Below, in pieces: positions 20,153 through 31,337 of a stretch of DNA of 64,000 bases (the stretch's first letter is position 1; each line of letters starts with the position of its first letter). Source of the DNA: Perkinsus olseni (lineage: Eukaryota; Perkinsozoa; Perkinsida; Perkinsidae); the NCBI GenBank assembly GCA_013115135.1, contig JABANP010000001.1:372001-436000 (forward strand), read 5' to 3'. A program made the position numbers and the translations under genes. Under the pieces are notes generated by a model. The model was not told the DNA's origin. It searched no databases and saw only the letters and a list, made by a program, of their open reading frames with translations.

Positions 20153-22623
20153 TTAGCTTTGGTGACTTCCTTCGCCCTCTGAGCCCTGACCACCACCCAC
20201 AGCCTTTACACGTCTGCAGACCTCCCCCCTGTAGTACTGTTCCGCGCCATTCCGGACTTTGGAGTTGCACTCGTCGAAGAAGGGGGGATCGGCCTCCATG
20301 AGTAGTTTAATAACATTGTACGACAAACCGTGGACAGTAGTGTTCCAGTGAGAGTCAGAATTCCTGTATCTGCACCATCCAGGAGCGTTCTCCCAGCAGC
20401 GGGACGAAGGGGGAAGGAAGGCTTACAATGGTCCAATGACAAGGGGGAAAATAACCTGCCGATTCTGATTTATCCGCTTGGCGATGTAGTCGTTGTTCCA
20501 GAGGAACAGCACCCGCTCTGCAACCTGGGAGGTTGAAGCGAGGAATTCACAATGTCGGAAGATACGCCCGCTCGAATGACGCGATACTACCTGGAAGTGA
20601 GGACTCGCAATGCACTGCCCTATCCGCTTGAAAAGTGGTACTTCCACTTTCTGGAATTCTGGTGGTTGCGTCAACTGAGGACCATGCACAGAAAATGCTT
20701 CGCTCCGCTGTTCAATATACAATTACCTCCAGAACCACCTCCACCTCATTGAGAAACAACACTTCTTTTGGTGTGTTGGTGATTGGCCAAAATCGGAGAA
20801 GGCCTATCCGTAACGTAAATAAACCAACTGCTGCTTCGCTCCGCTCGCTCACATTACCCAGAATGATCGAGTCGGCTAACCGCGGATCCTTCTCCACGTA
20901 TTGAGTCATACAGTATGACAGCTGCTGATGGAAAGAGTTCAACGTCTTCACCTGGCATCCCACCGGAGCTTTCAAAATCTCCTCAACGCCCAGTGACCGC
21001 ACCTTATGAAGTGGTATGAGGCTCTTCTCCAAGAATTGCTTATGCTCCTCCTTTAAAGGCAGAGCAAAGCCATTGACGATCGAACCGAATATCTCCAGCA
21101 GTTCCTCGATGCCGTTATGATACTCGCTTTCGTATATGATCTTGTAAAAGAGGTTCTGCATGGCCTTCCGAATGAACGCCCGCAGCGCCATAAATTTGCC
21201 TGAGGACCGATCCAATACACCACGCACGAGCTGCTACTACGCCGCCGCCATACCGTATATCCTGTGGAGTATCGTTTTTAGATAGTCCCTTTCGCGAGGA
21301 TCCTCCGAGTCAAAAAGATCCATCAACCTAAAAATGCCATGTCTACTTTTGCAACCGACGCTCTCGTCCTCTCACGACCACCGTTTCAAGATGCGATCAG
21401 AATGCCATTCACCCTTCATAGACTTGCTGGATCACCCCCAAGCACCGTGCTGCTACCCCTCTGCCCTCTCCACTACTACCTCAATACGAAAGTCTGATCA
21501 ACGAACCTCTTCGCGATTTTAGGGTCAACATCATTAGATACCACAAAGCGGAGGAAAAACTCGTATCTGCATGAGAGAAGAGGCGTAGGCAGCTCATGAC
21601 AAGCCGACCACATCAAACCTACACAATCTGAAGGTGGGGCCAACTGGGCTCTAGTGTCGGTTCATCATCTTCTGGATCGTAGATGGAGTTTGGGTTACGA
21701 CCGTGCACCGGCGGAAGCTGCACAAAGCAATCAATATGCCCCTTCCTCAACGGCCATGCGACGAGTCCTCAGCCGCAAAGTTCTTAGTTTCCCGTTTACT
21801 ACCGCCCGAAAAATATTCGCGGAGACCATGTTAACCACATCTTGCATGACCGACTCGTTGAAGCAGTTGCGTGTATTGTTCACGTACCTATCAATACTCA
21901 AATATGGCGAATCTTAGGTCGAAGCTTGCTTAGTACTCCACGAGCTCAAGTAGTGTTTGTCGTTTGGCTTCTTTCTCCTTAAGATATGTCTGCTGATTAT
22001 TGAAGTCAAATACGACCCCACACGCCCGCACCTTCTGTCGGAAAAGCTCACTTCGCTCAGCCACGGGTGCATCTATAAAACATCAAGTATCCACGCGTAT
22101 CTTTAGGTTGAGATGTTACTTCGTAGTGGAGGAAGATTCTCGAAAGGGTTGACCTCGGCCGACATAAAATGGCCGGGTTTTATTAACATTTGCGTGGAAT
22201 TAGCGAACCCTGGCCCATGCTGATGATGATGGACCTACCCAAAAGCCTTCCTTCACCACCTACACGCCGTCCTCAATCACTACCTTATGTCCACCACTGT
22301 TCGCCACTGGTTGCTGGTGCTGTTGCTGTTGTTGTTTTGACGCCGATGATCCTCCTGTACTCGCCGCCTGGGTGCTGCTGTTGCCTGCTGCGCTCTGCTC
22401 ATTTCCACCAGCCGCGGAACCTGCCAATCAAACCTTCGCAGTGCGTTGAGGGTATCTTGAGGTTACCTTTGGGTGAGCTGGTAGAGGCCATAGTAGAGCT
22501 GGTCGAGTCCGCGGCAGCATTGGCAGTGGTGGCTGGTGCTGGGCTGTTGTTAGTGCTGCTGTTGCCGCTGTTTTTCTTTTCCTCGTTTCCCATTCGACGC
22601 TTTACACTTTGAATCAGCTTCAT
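20153..22623 (-). CDS. PP2A regulatory subunit B' (B56 family)
   Basis: Regulatory B56 subunit that targets the PP2A phosphatase to substrates. Multi-exon. The N-terminus [19 protein letters not shown] begins a low-complexity Ser/Asn/Gln region. The HEAT-like B56 core follows in order: [18 protein letters not shown] (about 22.0 kb), [15 protein letters not shown] (21.65 kb), [13 protein letters not shown] (21.5 kb), [20 protein letters not shown] (21.3 kb), [14 protein letters not shown] (21.06 kb), [12 protein letters not shown] (20.77 kb), [10 protein letters not shown], and [20 protein letters not shown] near the end. All are diagnostic of the family. Several introns are 54-70 nt, and two contain the recurrent 13-mer (20697, 20833). 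The last few residues are uncertain. Confidence 0.9.
20697..20709 (-). repeat. Recurrent intronic 13-mer
   Basis: Reads AGCGGAGCGAAGC on the sense (minus) strand, inside a B56 intron about 20 nt after the splice donor GTAATT. Confidence 0.8.
20833..20845 (-). repeat. Recurrent intronic 13-mer
   Basis: The same 13-mer in a neighbouring B56 intron of 54 nt (donor GTAATG, acceptor GATAG). Removing that intron joins SIILG to LLRFWP as the family requires. Confidence 0.8.
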
Positions 22624-22721
22624 CCTAGGAATAATAATCAACACCACTGAGTACCGATCATGCTTTCACGCCAATCACGACGGCCGCTCATCCTGCAGGA
22701 CCAATAATACACACCTGCTGT

Positions 22722-22792
22722 CTCAGAATCTATTTCGGCAGTCAATTTTCACGCGTGAAAAAGGAGGTCCCAGAATCGATTTTAAGTTTCAC
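22722..22792. mobile_element. Short inverted-repeat (MITE-like) element, degenerate copy
   Basis: Related to the element at 51101-51189. It shares GGTCCCAGAATCGATTTTxA and AGTTTCACAAT on the right side and a weaker CTCAGAATC left arm. It lies about 100 bp upstream of the B56 start codon. Confidence 0.55.
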
Positions 22793-23687
22793 AATCAGTT
22801 CATCGAAGATCCCCAAGTATAGGGGACCCAACCACAATTCAGAACAGCGCAGTGGACCTCCATCGGCCGCCCCCTCCCCGAACCTCATATGGGGCCCGGT
22901 ATTGACCCCGGGGTAACTTCAAACGGGTGGAAAAGTATTCTAGGAAGAAGTTCAACAGCACAGCGGCCGAAGAGTCACAAAATTTTCAATTTGCGCCAAG
23001 GTGAAGCGCTTCGCTCCGCTGGCACTCACGTGCGCGTCTCCATCACCGCGTGCGGGTCGCATCCTTGATTGACTTAGGTCTTCTAAAAGCATGGCTGCTT
23101 CTAACCATGCTTGGCCTGCTCTAGAGGAAGGCCCTATCACAGGATGATAGGCGAAGTATCGGGCCTTATTTACACATTAGAGCGAACAAGGGAATCGGAG
23201 AAGGGTTGTTATATACGCCAGATAGTCTCTGGCGAGGAGGACTCGACAAGCCCTAGCTTGGCAACTCATCTGTACTTGAATGTATGGAGACCTGAAAGGA
23301 GCTACGGCACGGCAAAGGTCTGCTTAGTCACTCAGACCGTATGGGCACGATTGATACAGAGGTTTGCTGTTCGATAGCGGCGGCTGTCGGTTGGTCTTAT
23401 AATAATCTTAGAATATGGCATATGGCATAATTTTGAATATATTAATCAGGTATTATTAGCCTATCTATATCATTAGTACATGGAACATTAGCGTATATGT
23501 ATTCTATCATTTACTACTTATTTGTATACGGTTGGTCGTGACGCATTTCGGCAACTCTGGTCCCCTGCAGTATACTGTGTTGTTCCTGATATCATGATAT
23601 CCGGTGCAAGCACTAACCATGCTGCTGCTGGTAGGCTCATGATGGTCCCCTTCAGTTAACAGCCTCCGTCAACCCTCAGACAGTTCT
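22793..23687. other. Intergenic spacer
   Basis: Divergent spacer between the B56 and MOB genes. It is AT-rich at 23395-23530 and contains one intergenic copy of the 13-mer. The true start of the MOB gene may lie near its right end. No other gene seen. Confidence 0.5.
23008..23020 (-). repeat. Recurrent 13-mer, intergenic copy
   Basis: GCTTCGCTCCGCT on the plus strand, in the spacer between the B56 and MOB genes. No exon was recognised next to it, so it may mark an unannotated intron or a dispersed element. Confidence 0.6.
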
Positions 23688-25078
23688 GTGCTTTACGTCC
23701 CCGGCGCCAACTCCAGCGCGCTATTACCACCAATATCCCTTCCGACGGCTTCCAACCTCTACGCAGTTCATTGCGAGACCCGGACGAGGACTCTAGCGTT
23801 AGATGGTGCCACTGATCACGCCGCTGTAATGGTTGCTGCCGAAGGGCCGTGCCCTATTCGGCTGGTTTACCCTCAGACAGTGTCCCCTCCGCCCAACGTC
23901 TCCGAGTACGATTGGCTGGCTATAAGCACCTACGATATGTGGAACGAGATGAACATCATCGTTGGGAGCGTGCAGGAGTTGGAACCATGACCAGGCTCTT
24001 AAGGAGGTTATAGTCATCTTGCGACCAGGTACTGCACCAAACTGCTATGCCCGACCATGACGGCCGGGGACTTCGAGTATGCCTGGGCCGATGATGAGGC
24101 GGTAGGCGAGGGCGCGAAGACGACGAACATCTAAACTGTTGGTCGTTCGAACGTCGGATGCGCTTTGAATGGACTCGCGATGGCGAAGTCGCTAATCGCT
24201 CTTGCTATCGTAGTGGACTGTACTCCCGCAAATATGGTTCGTGCTGCTCCGGTTTGGTCGGACTCGAGAAACGCCTTAGGCATCCTAGGGCGATAGGACA
24301 CTACGCTGTCCTGGAAATCCTGTCCACCTCGAAACTCCCATTTGAATGGCGATATCCGTGCATTTGAGCTGTTCACAGGAAAGGCTTGACGACACAGGGA
24401 CCACGTCTGCCTGTGACTGACCTTCTTCTCTTTTGCCATCATCGATCTAGAAAGTTTCTGTAGTTATTCCATCTTCGCCCTTTTCCTTCTGTCTTTCTCG
24501 TCAGGGGGAGTTGAAGAAGGTATCAGCTCTGGATTACATGTCCAACGTCCTCGACTGGTCAGAACGGTACGCCCGTTAACTTTCGCCATCGCCAAAGGCT
24601 CGCTGCCATGGTCAGGAAGATCACCGATCGCCGCTTCATGCCGAACGAACATGGTCAGGCGTACCCGGCAAATTTCAAGGCCGAGGTAATAGGTATCTCG
24701 TGGTGAGAGTCTCGAATACCTTCCTTCGTCTCGCAGTTAGCAGTAATCTACAAGCGTTTCTTCCGACTCTACGGTCACATTTATTACTCCCACTTCAAGC
24801 AGCTGGAGGTGAGTGGTTGGGGCGGTAGGCGATGGTTAACGGCCGTGTTGCCTTCCTCAGGATGCCGGAGTGGAGCGCCACTTGAATCATTCCTTCAAGC
24901 ACTTCGTGTAGGGATCGTCTCAGGTGTCGACGTTCTGACCTTTTATCGACTTGCCAGTTACTTTGTGCGTCGCTTCGAGCTCGTAGAGGAGTCGGAGTTG
25001 GCGCCACTTCAGAGCTTGATAGAGGCATGGAAGATACCCCCAAGGGAAGCCCTCATCAGGATGGGCTCCCAACTGTAA
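23688..25078 (+). CDS. MOB kinase activator (MOB1/phocein family)
   Basis: MOB proteins bind and activate NDR/LATS-type kinases. The exons read in order: YDWLAISTYDMWNEMNIIVG; then (50-nt intron, GA|G join) CTKLLCPTMTAGDFEYAWAD, the classic zinc-binding and WAD motif; a long intron; DYMSNVLDWSE; ITDRRFMPNEHGQAYPANF; LAVIYKRFFRLYGHIYYSHF; VERHLNHSFKHF, which supplies the zinc-ligand histidines; and FELVEESELAPLQSLIE. The match to the MOB fold runs over its whole length. The exact start is not resolved: sequence before YDWLA is not family-like, and the annotated left edge is only an open-frame limit. The C-terminal tail (IPPREALIRMGSQL) ends at 25078. Confidence 0.85.
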
Positions 25079-25968
25079 CATCTGCAATACTGTGTAATTC
25101 ACCCGACACTACCACTGCCCCGATTTAACAGTATCATTTCACAGCCCGATATTTCCTATCTCATTTCTGCGATCATGAAGCCCTTCATCAGCATGTCGAT
25201 AGGTAAATAAATATTTCCTCCGACGGTAGCGTCAGAAAGAGAAGTTGTGTTTGGAAAGTGAATCGACTAGGCCTGTGCGCGTTACCCGGGATAACCTACC
25301 CTTAACTGCAGACCGTTGTTGCGGTACTTCGAGGTGTGGCCGGAGTTCGAGAAGCACTGTGGAGTCCGAGGTACCCTACAGTGCTCCTCTGATAGACTTT
25401 CCGGCATAGGGAACTTATGGCCAGATGCCAAGTCTCACAGCGACATACTCTACGGAACATTCTCTGACGCGAAAGATCAAGTTCCGAGTCCCCTCGTTTG
25501 CAATCACTATGTAAAAGTGCAACGCATCTTTGCTTCTGCGTGCTCTAAAGCCTCGCTCTGCTGTTCATTGGTGTGTAACCCAAGGTCACTTACAAATTCA
25601 CCTGCAGAATCGTTGAGAGAAAGACATGATTACAAGAGTCCGATTCTGGCCGATTGTTCCGAGACCGCCCCCCCTCCAGGATCGTCTTTTGCGCTTCGAA
25701 ATCAACCCTGAAGAGTAGCGAAGGTGAAGACCCCCTGGGAATTTGATCGACGCGAGACTCGGATTGGAGAATATCAACAAGGATGAGGCTTCGAACTGAA
25801 GACATTCCTTCCACGAGCCTTTGTTGGCGAGTTTGGCGAGAGCTTCTGCCGGAAGTTGTCGGCCAGAGCTTGTGTTGAACAGCTAGTGCAACGCAACCGG
25901 CTTGATGATGATGCAACTACAGTAGTAGTTATGAGACATGTGCATGCATGAGCTACACGGCTGCACAT
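25079..25968. other. No firmly supported gene
   Basis: Open frames on both strands here (for example 25590-25916 minus) lack recognisable domains or clear starts. One may be an exon of an unidentified gene. Confidence 0.4.
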
Positions 25969-26460
25969 TCAACGCAACTTCGGCCTGAACCAAACCCTCG
26001 AGCTCCGAGTCCTCAAGATTGGCGTCGTCGCACACACGGGACAGTAATTGTTTCTAGCAGTAACAGCCTGCACGAAAACAAGGGAAGTCGCGAGGGGCAT
26101 AAAAGGAGTGCACCAACCTCTCCATTTTCGTCGACTGTGTCACCACTGGCGTTGACCTCTATGACCCTGGGTCTGGCCCTTCTACGATGTCTATCGCGGA
26201 CTTGATGGTACGCCCAGGACTTGATGCATTCGGCGTGGAACCAGTGGCCACAATCCGCCCTGAAGACTGTGACCTGACCAGAAACTCGATCTTCTGTCGT
26301 GCTAGGGACGATGGAGTGGCTTACAACTCCTCGTTTGGAGCAGCGATGGCGCACGGCATTGGTGATGTCTGACACCCAACTGGGCCGGTCTAGGCTGAGA
26401 GTCACTCGACTAGCTGGTTGGTGGAGGTCATCAGTGAGGCAGCACAGGCATATGGAACAG
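25969..26460 (-). CDS. RING-H2 zinc-finger protein (3' part)
   Basis: Encodes a RING-H2 domain, probably an E3 ubiquitin ligase. CSICLCCL supplies the first ligand pair and ADCGHWFHAEC supplies C-x-H-x2-H-x2-C. After a 45-nt GT-AG intron, NNYCPVCATT supplies the last pair, and the protein ends VWFRPKLR. Between the H2 core and the last pair is a basic/acidic insert (about 25 residues), longer than usual. The exon begins after an AGCAG acceptor at 26460. A minus-strand open stretch at 26532-26747 may be an upstream exon, but its phase does not fit simply. Confidence 0.65.
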
Positions 26461-27009
26461 CTGCTACTTGGCACCCCATGGCATGCCTTGCAAAAGGTGA
26501 CGAGGATGACATGCGAAAGGATCGGCCGTTATCAGAAGCTACCTTTTCTCGGCCCAGAAAGGGGGCACACTGTGAATGTGCAGCCGGAGAGACTATCGAA
26601 GACTGATGTTACTTCGAGACAGTAGGCATCCAACCGGAGACGCACCATCTGGAAACGGATTGGACAGCCTATGGGCGGCATCTGCTCAAGGACATGTGGG
26701 AACTCTGACCTGTTCTTACTAGGAGGCCTGGCCGGGAGATGATCCAATCAGCCCAGAGGACCAAAAGCCTCAGGCAAACAAGCATCGCGATGTGACAGAG
26801 GAGGGTAGCCGACAGAAACTATCGCCAAGCACGAAGCTCAAGGAAACAAATTAAGATCTCATACTTTGAACCCTAGCCTGACTAGTCCGTCGTGGTGAAC
26901 AACTGCGGTGATAGCCATCCACAGGGCTTGCCTAGACGCGAAGAACACAGCGTGAATGGTGACAAGGGGCCTCTGTAGCGGCCACACGATGCCTGAACCA
27001 CTGTAACCT

Positions 27010-27409
27010 CTACGAAGGGTAGCGACACTCATGCGGACTACGGGAGGACTGCAGTAGAGTGAGGCTCATACAGACACCCATGATTGCTGTGACGATGAAG
27101 TCCAAGGCCAGCCATACCATCCATAGCCCAGGACGTGCCGGGTACTGACCTCGCCAAGGGAGGATGTCGTATGGATGACGCGCATCTGATGAAGAGCCCA
27201 TGCGGTCGGCTAGTTGCTGAGCATTGGTAAGGCCAAGCTCAGAGCGCGTTGTCAACAACTTGTTGATGACAAGGGTGACTGCGTCCAAGGTTGCTCAAGC
27301 TACGTCTCATGCCGTAGTATCGCCAATGGTCACACAGTCCCTACTAACCTCTTGCCGGTGGCGTCTCCAATCCCACAATCTGAGCGTCGTCCCAGGCTGA
27401 GTCACACAT
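27010..27409 (-). CDS. Small single-pass membrane protein (109 aa, two exons)
   Basis: Exon 1 is 27409-27349 (MCDSAWDDAQIVGLETPPAR) and exon 2 is 27278-27010. The GTTAGT...CGCAG intron of 70 nt joins in phase 1 and the total is exactly 330 nt including the stop. The product has a hydrophilic N-terminal half (INKLLTTRSELGLTNAQQL) and one strong membrane helix, LWMVWLALDFIVTAIMGVCM, near the C-terminus. Family not recognised. The clean join supports a real gene. Confidence 0.6.
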
Positions 27410-28325
27410 AGTGTACGAGCGAAGAGTGTGAGGGCAGACGTCGAGGTGGGCCGTATCCTGGCAAATCTCGGGTGAACAGGTCGCGTGTGCTGTGACCTAC
27501 GCCGATCACGTCATTGGCGTACTCCCCTAGGAGCAACAGTAACCTGTCCCCTGCCAAGGAGGCATAGACAGACAGGAGGGATATCTGAGATCGATTCCGA
27601 ATCGAAGCCAGGTTGATGAAATGATATCAGCTTCGGCTCATTGATTCAGGTTATCTAATCCCAGCCATCGTGAAGTGTTACCCTGTTACTGTCATAGCCC
27701 AGAAGAAATCACTTCTCACGAGCCTCCTCAATGTTTCGTACGCGTAAGTCGCCCACGGGCTCTCGGGCCTGTTTTCCTAGGAGGGAAGCTCTCTTACAGG
27801 GCATGAGCCTTCCACCTCACCCGCCAACGCTCCCTCGAGCTTGCTCGGCTCGATGCCCTTCCTCGCAGCACAGGCATCGATGACGCGAAGTGCGAATGGT
27901 GATGAAGATTCAGGCTGCACTGAGTATTCTCTTAAACTCAGCTCAACACGGAGTATCAAGTTATATTCGTGATCTCCCGTGGAACGTCTCAAGCCATACT
28001 TGGAGCATCCGTTACCTCAGGACACACGGGTTCGCCCATTTTACTGCTTTCCACCAGGGGTAAGCCTTGCTCAGCAGCCAATGTACTGCGTGACACCAAC
28101 CTTATCGTGCCGATTACCACAGTGCTGAACCTCCCCACTCACTACTCGCAAACACCACACACTAGGCCTGCTTTCAGATACATAATAATCGCGGGAATGA
28201 AATCCGTCCGGGAGCACCAACATGAAGTCCTCAAAGGACTAACTACACTAACCTCCTGAAAGCCTCACAATATAATAGTTGATGAAGGATGCGCTATTAC
28301 ATAAATCAGATTTAGGCGAATAAGC
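27410..28325. other. Intergenic region, no gene seen
   Basis: Spacer between the small membrane-protein gene and the 3' end of the aldolase gene. No convincing coding or RNA gene signal. Confidence 0.5.
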
Positions 28326-29414
28326 CTAATACACGTAGTTGGCAACATAAAGACTCTCGCTTCCCGGCCCTCCTTCAGTGCCCTTGTACTTGCCAAGCTG
28401 CGCCTCGCTGTTAGCCTTGGCACGGAAAGCGAACGCCTCCTGAGCAGCCTTCACATTTTCGGCCTTACCGGCCCAAGTCTTAATGGCTGTCGCCTGCAAA
28501 GCACGTCCGTAGGAGAATGTTAGAGCCCAAGGCCTTCGCTCCTTAGGCATGGCGTTCATGGCAGACAGGTTGACCGAGGCCTCCTCCTCACTCTGACCAC
28601 CGGACAGGAAAGTGACTCCAACCAGGGCAGGCGGCACAGTCCTCTGTAGCGTACGAACCGTATAGCGGGCTATGTCCGCAGGGCTTGGACGAGTCGAACA
28701 CTGCATGCCAGCGGTGACCATATTGGGCTTGAGCAAGCACCCCTCCAGGAGTATGTGGTGATCGTTGAGGGCCTTGAACACAGCCGTGAGGACTCTTTCA
28801 GTGACGTAAGCACAAGTCTCGATGTCGTGAGTGCCATCAGCCAGGATCTCTGGCTCAACAATAGGGACGATCCTGTGTTCTTGGCAGATGGAAGCGTAGC
28901 GGGCCAAGGTGTGGGCAGTCTCGTCGATAGACAGCTGCGACGGCTGATGCTTAACCTGACTTATCTTCAACACAGCACGCCACTTGGCGAACCTGGCTCC
29001 AGCTTGGTAGTACTTAGCGCACCTCTCAGCCAGACCATCGAGGCCCTGTGTGGCAGTCTCCTGGTCCGAAAGATGCAGAGCAACCAAGCCCTTGTCGACC
29101 TTGATGCCGGGAATGATACCAGCCTTGCGAAGGAGCTCAACCATAGGCGTACCATCAGGGGCCTTCTGGTAGAGCGTCTCCTCGTACAGGATCGAACCGG
29201 ATATATACTTGCCAACGTCCGGGGTGGTGAACAGGAGTGCCCTGTAGGCCGCCCTATTAGCCTCAGTGTTGTCAATGCCAGCGGCATCGAACCTCTTCTT
29301 GATAGTGCCGGTGGACTCATCTGCAGCCAGGATTCCCTTGCCAGGCGTACAGATAGTCTGAGCCGTTTTCACGAGCTCGGCCGCAGCGTCTTGGTCAATA
29401 TGGCGGACGGGCAT
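28326..29414 (-). CDS. Class I fructose-bisphosphate aldolase (362 aa)
   Basis: Glycolytic/gluconeogenic enzyme that cleaves fructose 1,6-bisphosphate to DHAP and glyceraldehyde 3-phosphate. Intronless. The start at 29414 gives [20 protein letters not shown] and the usual length. Class I hallmarks are [18 protein letters not shown] near the N-terminus, [17 protein letters not shown], and the Schiff-base lysine in [19 protein letters not shown] and the C-terminal tyrosine (NYVY) that closes the active site are also present. The frame stays open for 50 codons upstream of this ATG, which could be a 5' leader or an N-terminal extension. Confidence 0.97.
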   Translation of the reverse strand: MPVRHIDQDAAAELVKTAQTICTPGKGILAADESTGTIKKRFDAAGIDNTEANRAAYRALLFTTPDVGKYISGSILYEETLYQKAPDGTPMVELLRKAGIIPGIKVDKGLVALHLSDQETATQGLDGLAERCAKYYQAGARFAKWRAVLKISQVKHQPSQLSIDETAHTLARYASICQEHRIVPIVEPEILADGTHDIETCAYVTERVLTAVFKALNDHHILLEGCLLKPNMVTAGMQCSTRPSPADIARYTVRTLQRTVPPALVGVTFLSGGQSEEEASVNLSAMNAMPKERRPWALTFSYGRALQATAIKTWAGKAENVKAAQEAFAFRAKANSEAQLGKYKGTEGGPGSESLYVANYVY

Positions 29415-29845
29415 TGTAGTGGAAAGCTCTTCAACAAAGGTGGTGGAGACGACTTCGCAGTGTGTGTAGCTTTCAATGGGGATAGGGCGCGTCTTGGCAA
29501 TCGATTCATGCGTGCAGAATCTTAGCTTGAATAAGGTCGGAGGATGTTGGAGGGCAATGGCCACTCGAAGGCTTTACCGTTTGCAGGAGCATGAGGGCTC
29601 TCCCTAGTAGGCAACCCGCAGACGGTATGTATTGAATTCCTCGCGGAGCAATGCCATTGTGCGCTGCTTGGGGCGTGCGCCATTTACGCAGAAGGTCAAA
29701 ACCCATCGCTGCGGTTCGAACCTTCGCGGGTTATGCGTCAAGGATCTTCGGCTGCGTTGCGTGCAACTTACTTGCAAACCAACTTTCGCTCCTCGTTCAT
29801 CGTAGTCGTCCTCTTAGCAGTGCTCCTGTCCACGCTTCTCCACTA

Positions 29846-30277
29846 ATGGCCGAGGAAAGCGCTGATGCCTTGTTCGTTGGCACCCTTGATCGCCTGACGG
29901 CTGAGCACCCGCACACCGACGACCCCCGATTCGCATTCCAGTCGAATCAGTGGAACAACTGTGAGGTCAGTGGACCATCCCGCTGCCTTCGTTACTCAAT
30001 ATTCCGAATTTTCTCAGCTCCGCTTCACACAGTTCTGTCGCTGCACTCGTGAGCTCGGCGAGGACGACCCAAGATGCAAGTAAGCTTTCCCGCGTATGCC
30101 TGTGATCGACCTAAGATACTCCTGTTCAGGTATCAGTACTATCGTGCCCAAACGGTCTGCCACGAGTTCCTTCTCGAGGACTGGATGGAGCACAGGCACC
30201 GAGGTAACCATTACCGTCCCCTTCCAGCTCTCCCAATTCCTCGTTCGAGGTACCTGCGATCTCGACATCATGCCTGA
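29846..30277 (+). CDS. Cytochrome c oxidase subunit 6B
   Basis: Intermembrane-space subunit of respiratory complex IV. Exons 29846-29965, 30018-30079 and 30130-30277 join with GT-AG introns of about 50 nt to give 330 nt (109 aa). Family features: DDPRFAFQSNQWNNC, then the first CX9C (C...FTQFCRC), GEDDPRCKYQYYRAQTVC giving CX10C, and LEDWMEHRHR in place of the usual W-x2-xW-x-EQR. The twin-cysteine pattern fits import through the MIA pathway. The last about 20 residues are not family-like, so a further 3' intron is possible. Confidence 0.8.
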
Positions 30278-30457
30278 TCGACAGGTCATCCACATGAGGC
30301 AATAGTCGACACCTATCATTGTTGCACCATGCTTATGTACACCCATTGCCGAGGCTCTGGGACGGCGGTAGCGTATAGCGAGGCAGTCTGACCTTTTTTG
30401 ATACTGTTGTCGGGCTTGCGTTGAGTCTGTGGCCTGGGAAATCATCACGAGCCTTCA

Positions 30458-30964
30458 GTGGTTGTTGAACCCTGGCGACCATGGGCAACTTGATGACGAG
30501 CACACCGTTGTCTGTCTGCAGCATGTTCGCTGTGAGTGGTGAGGTCAGGATAGCTGCTCACCACTTGGGGCGGTTCAGGGCTGGAGGCTCCCTAGCGATC
30601 CTCGAGAATGGAAGGAGAAGCATCGCGTGATGGTCGCCGTCCGCCTCTTCGACGAGTATGACCGAGACGACGACAGCCTTGTGGATCTCATCCAGTTGAC
30701 CAGTCTTTTCAAGTAAGCTGTGGCCAAGGGGGCGGAGCGAAGCCGTTACTCAGGAATCTGGCATTGGAGCTGGAGGTGTTCTTTGATGTTCCTGAGAATA
30801 CTGGCATGTCGTCTGACGATGGTAACCCTCTACCGCTCTGGGGTGTTCGGTTCTTCGTGCACTCAGAGGTAATGGGTAGGAGTACTGAGATCATGATGCG
30901 GTATGAGAGGTCGGGGGCCCTCTCAAGCTCACGTTTATCCGCTTCCTCCCTCTCTTCAACGTGA
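30458..30964 (+). CDS. Unrecognised protein, 3' exons
   Basis: Three joined exons give a coherent reading: WLLNPGDHGQLDDEHTVVCL, then (intron 30532-30580) GWRLPSDPREWKEKHRVMVA with RLFDEYDRDDDSLVDLIQL, then (41-nt intron GTAAGC...CTCAG containing the 13-mer variant GGCGGAGCGAAGC at 30731) NLALELEVFFDVPENTGMSS and a Ser-rich tail. It is acidic and soluble. The upstream exons and the family are unknown. Confidence 0.5.
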
Positions 30965-31337
30965 GTCACTCTTTGCCGACTACCGTAAAAATCCCGGGAG
31001 GGGCGTAGCATCCCCTCAGGAGTTTTTCGATCAGCTAGTGGCCGACCTCTGAGCATGTGCATGCCTTCTAATTACATCAGTTTCTCTCACCGCCAGTGTT
31101 GAGTTGACGAGCTTTTATTACCACTGTAGAGTGCAGTGCCGACCTCTTCTGTATCTAGCCGAGGATTCCTGTCGCTTCTTGTCTGGACGGTGCTCTGTGT
31201 TCCCTTCGGAAGGTTCCCGTCTCGGTTTTATCGCTCTCTTGAAGGGGCGTGCGGACGCGTAGGTGGGGTCCGTGAATTATTCGTCCACAGTGCGTTTTTT
31301 GTTTATCTGCACTTTGCCGTTTAAAGCAACAAGAGAG

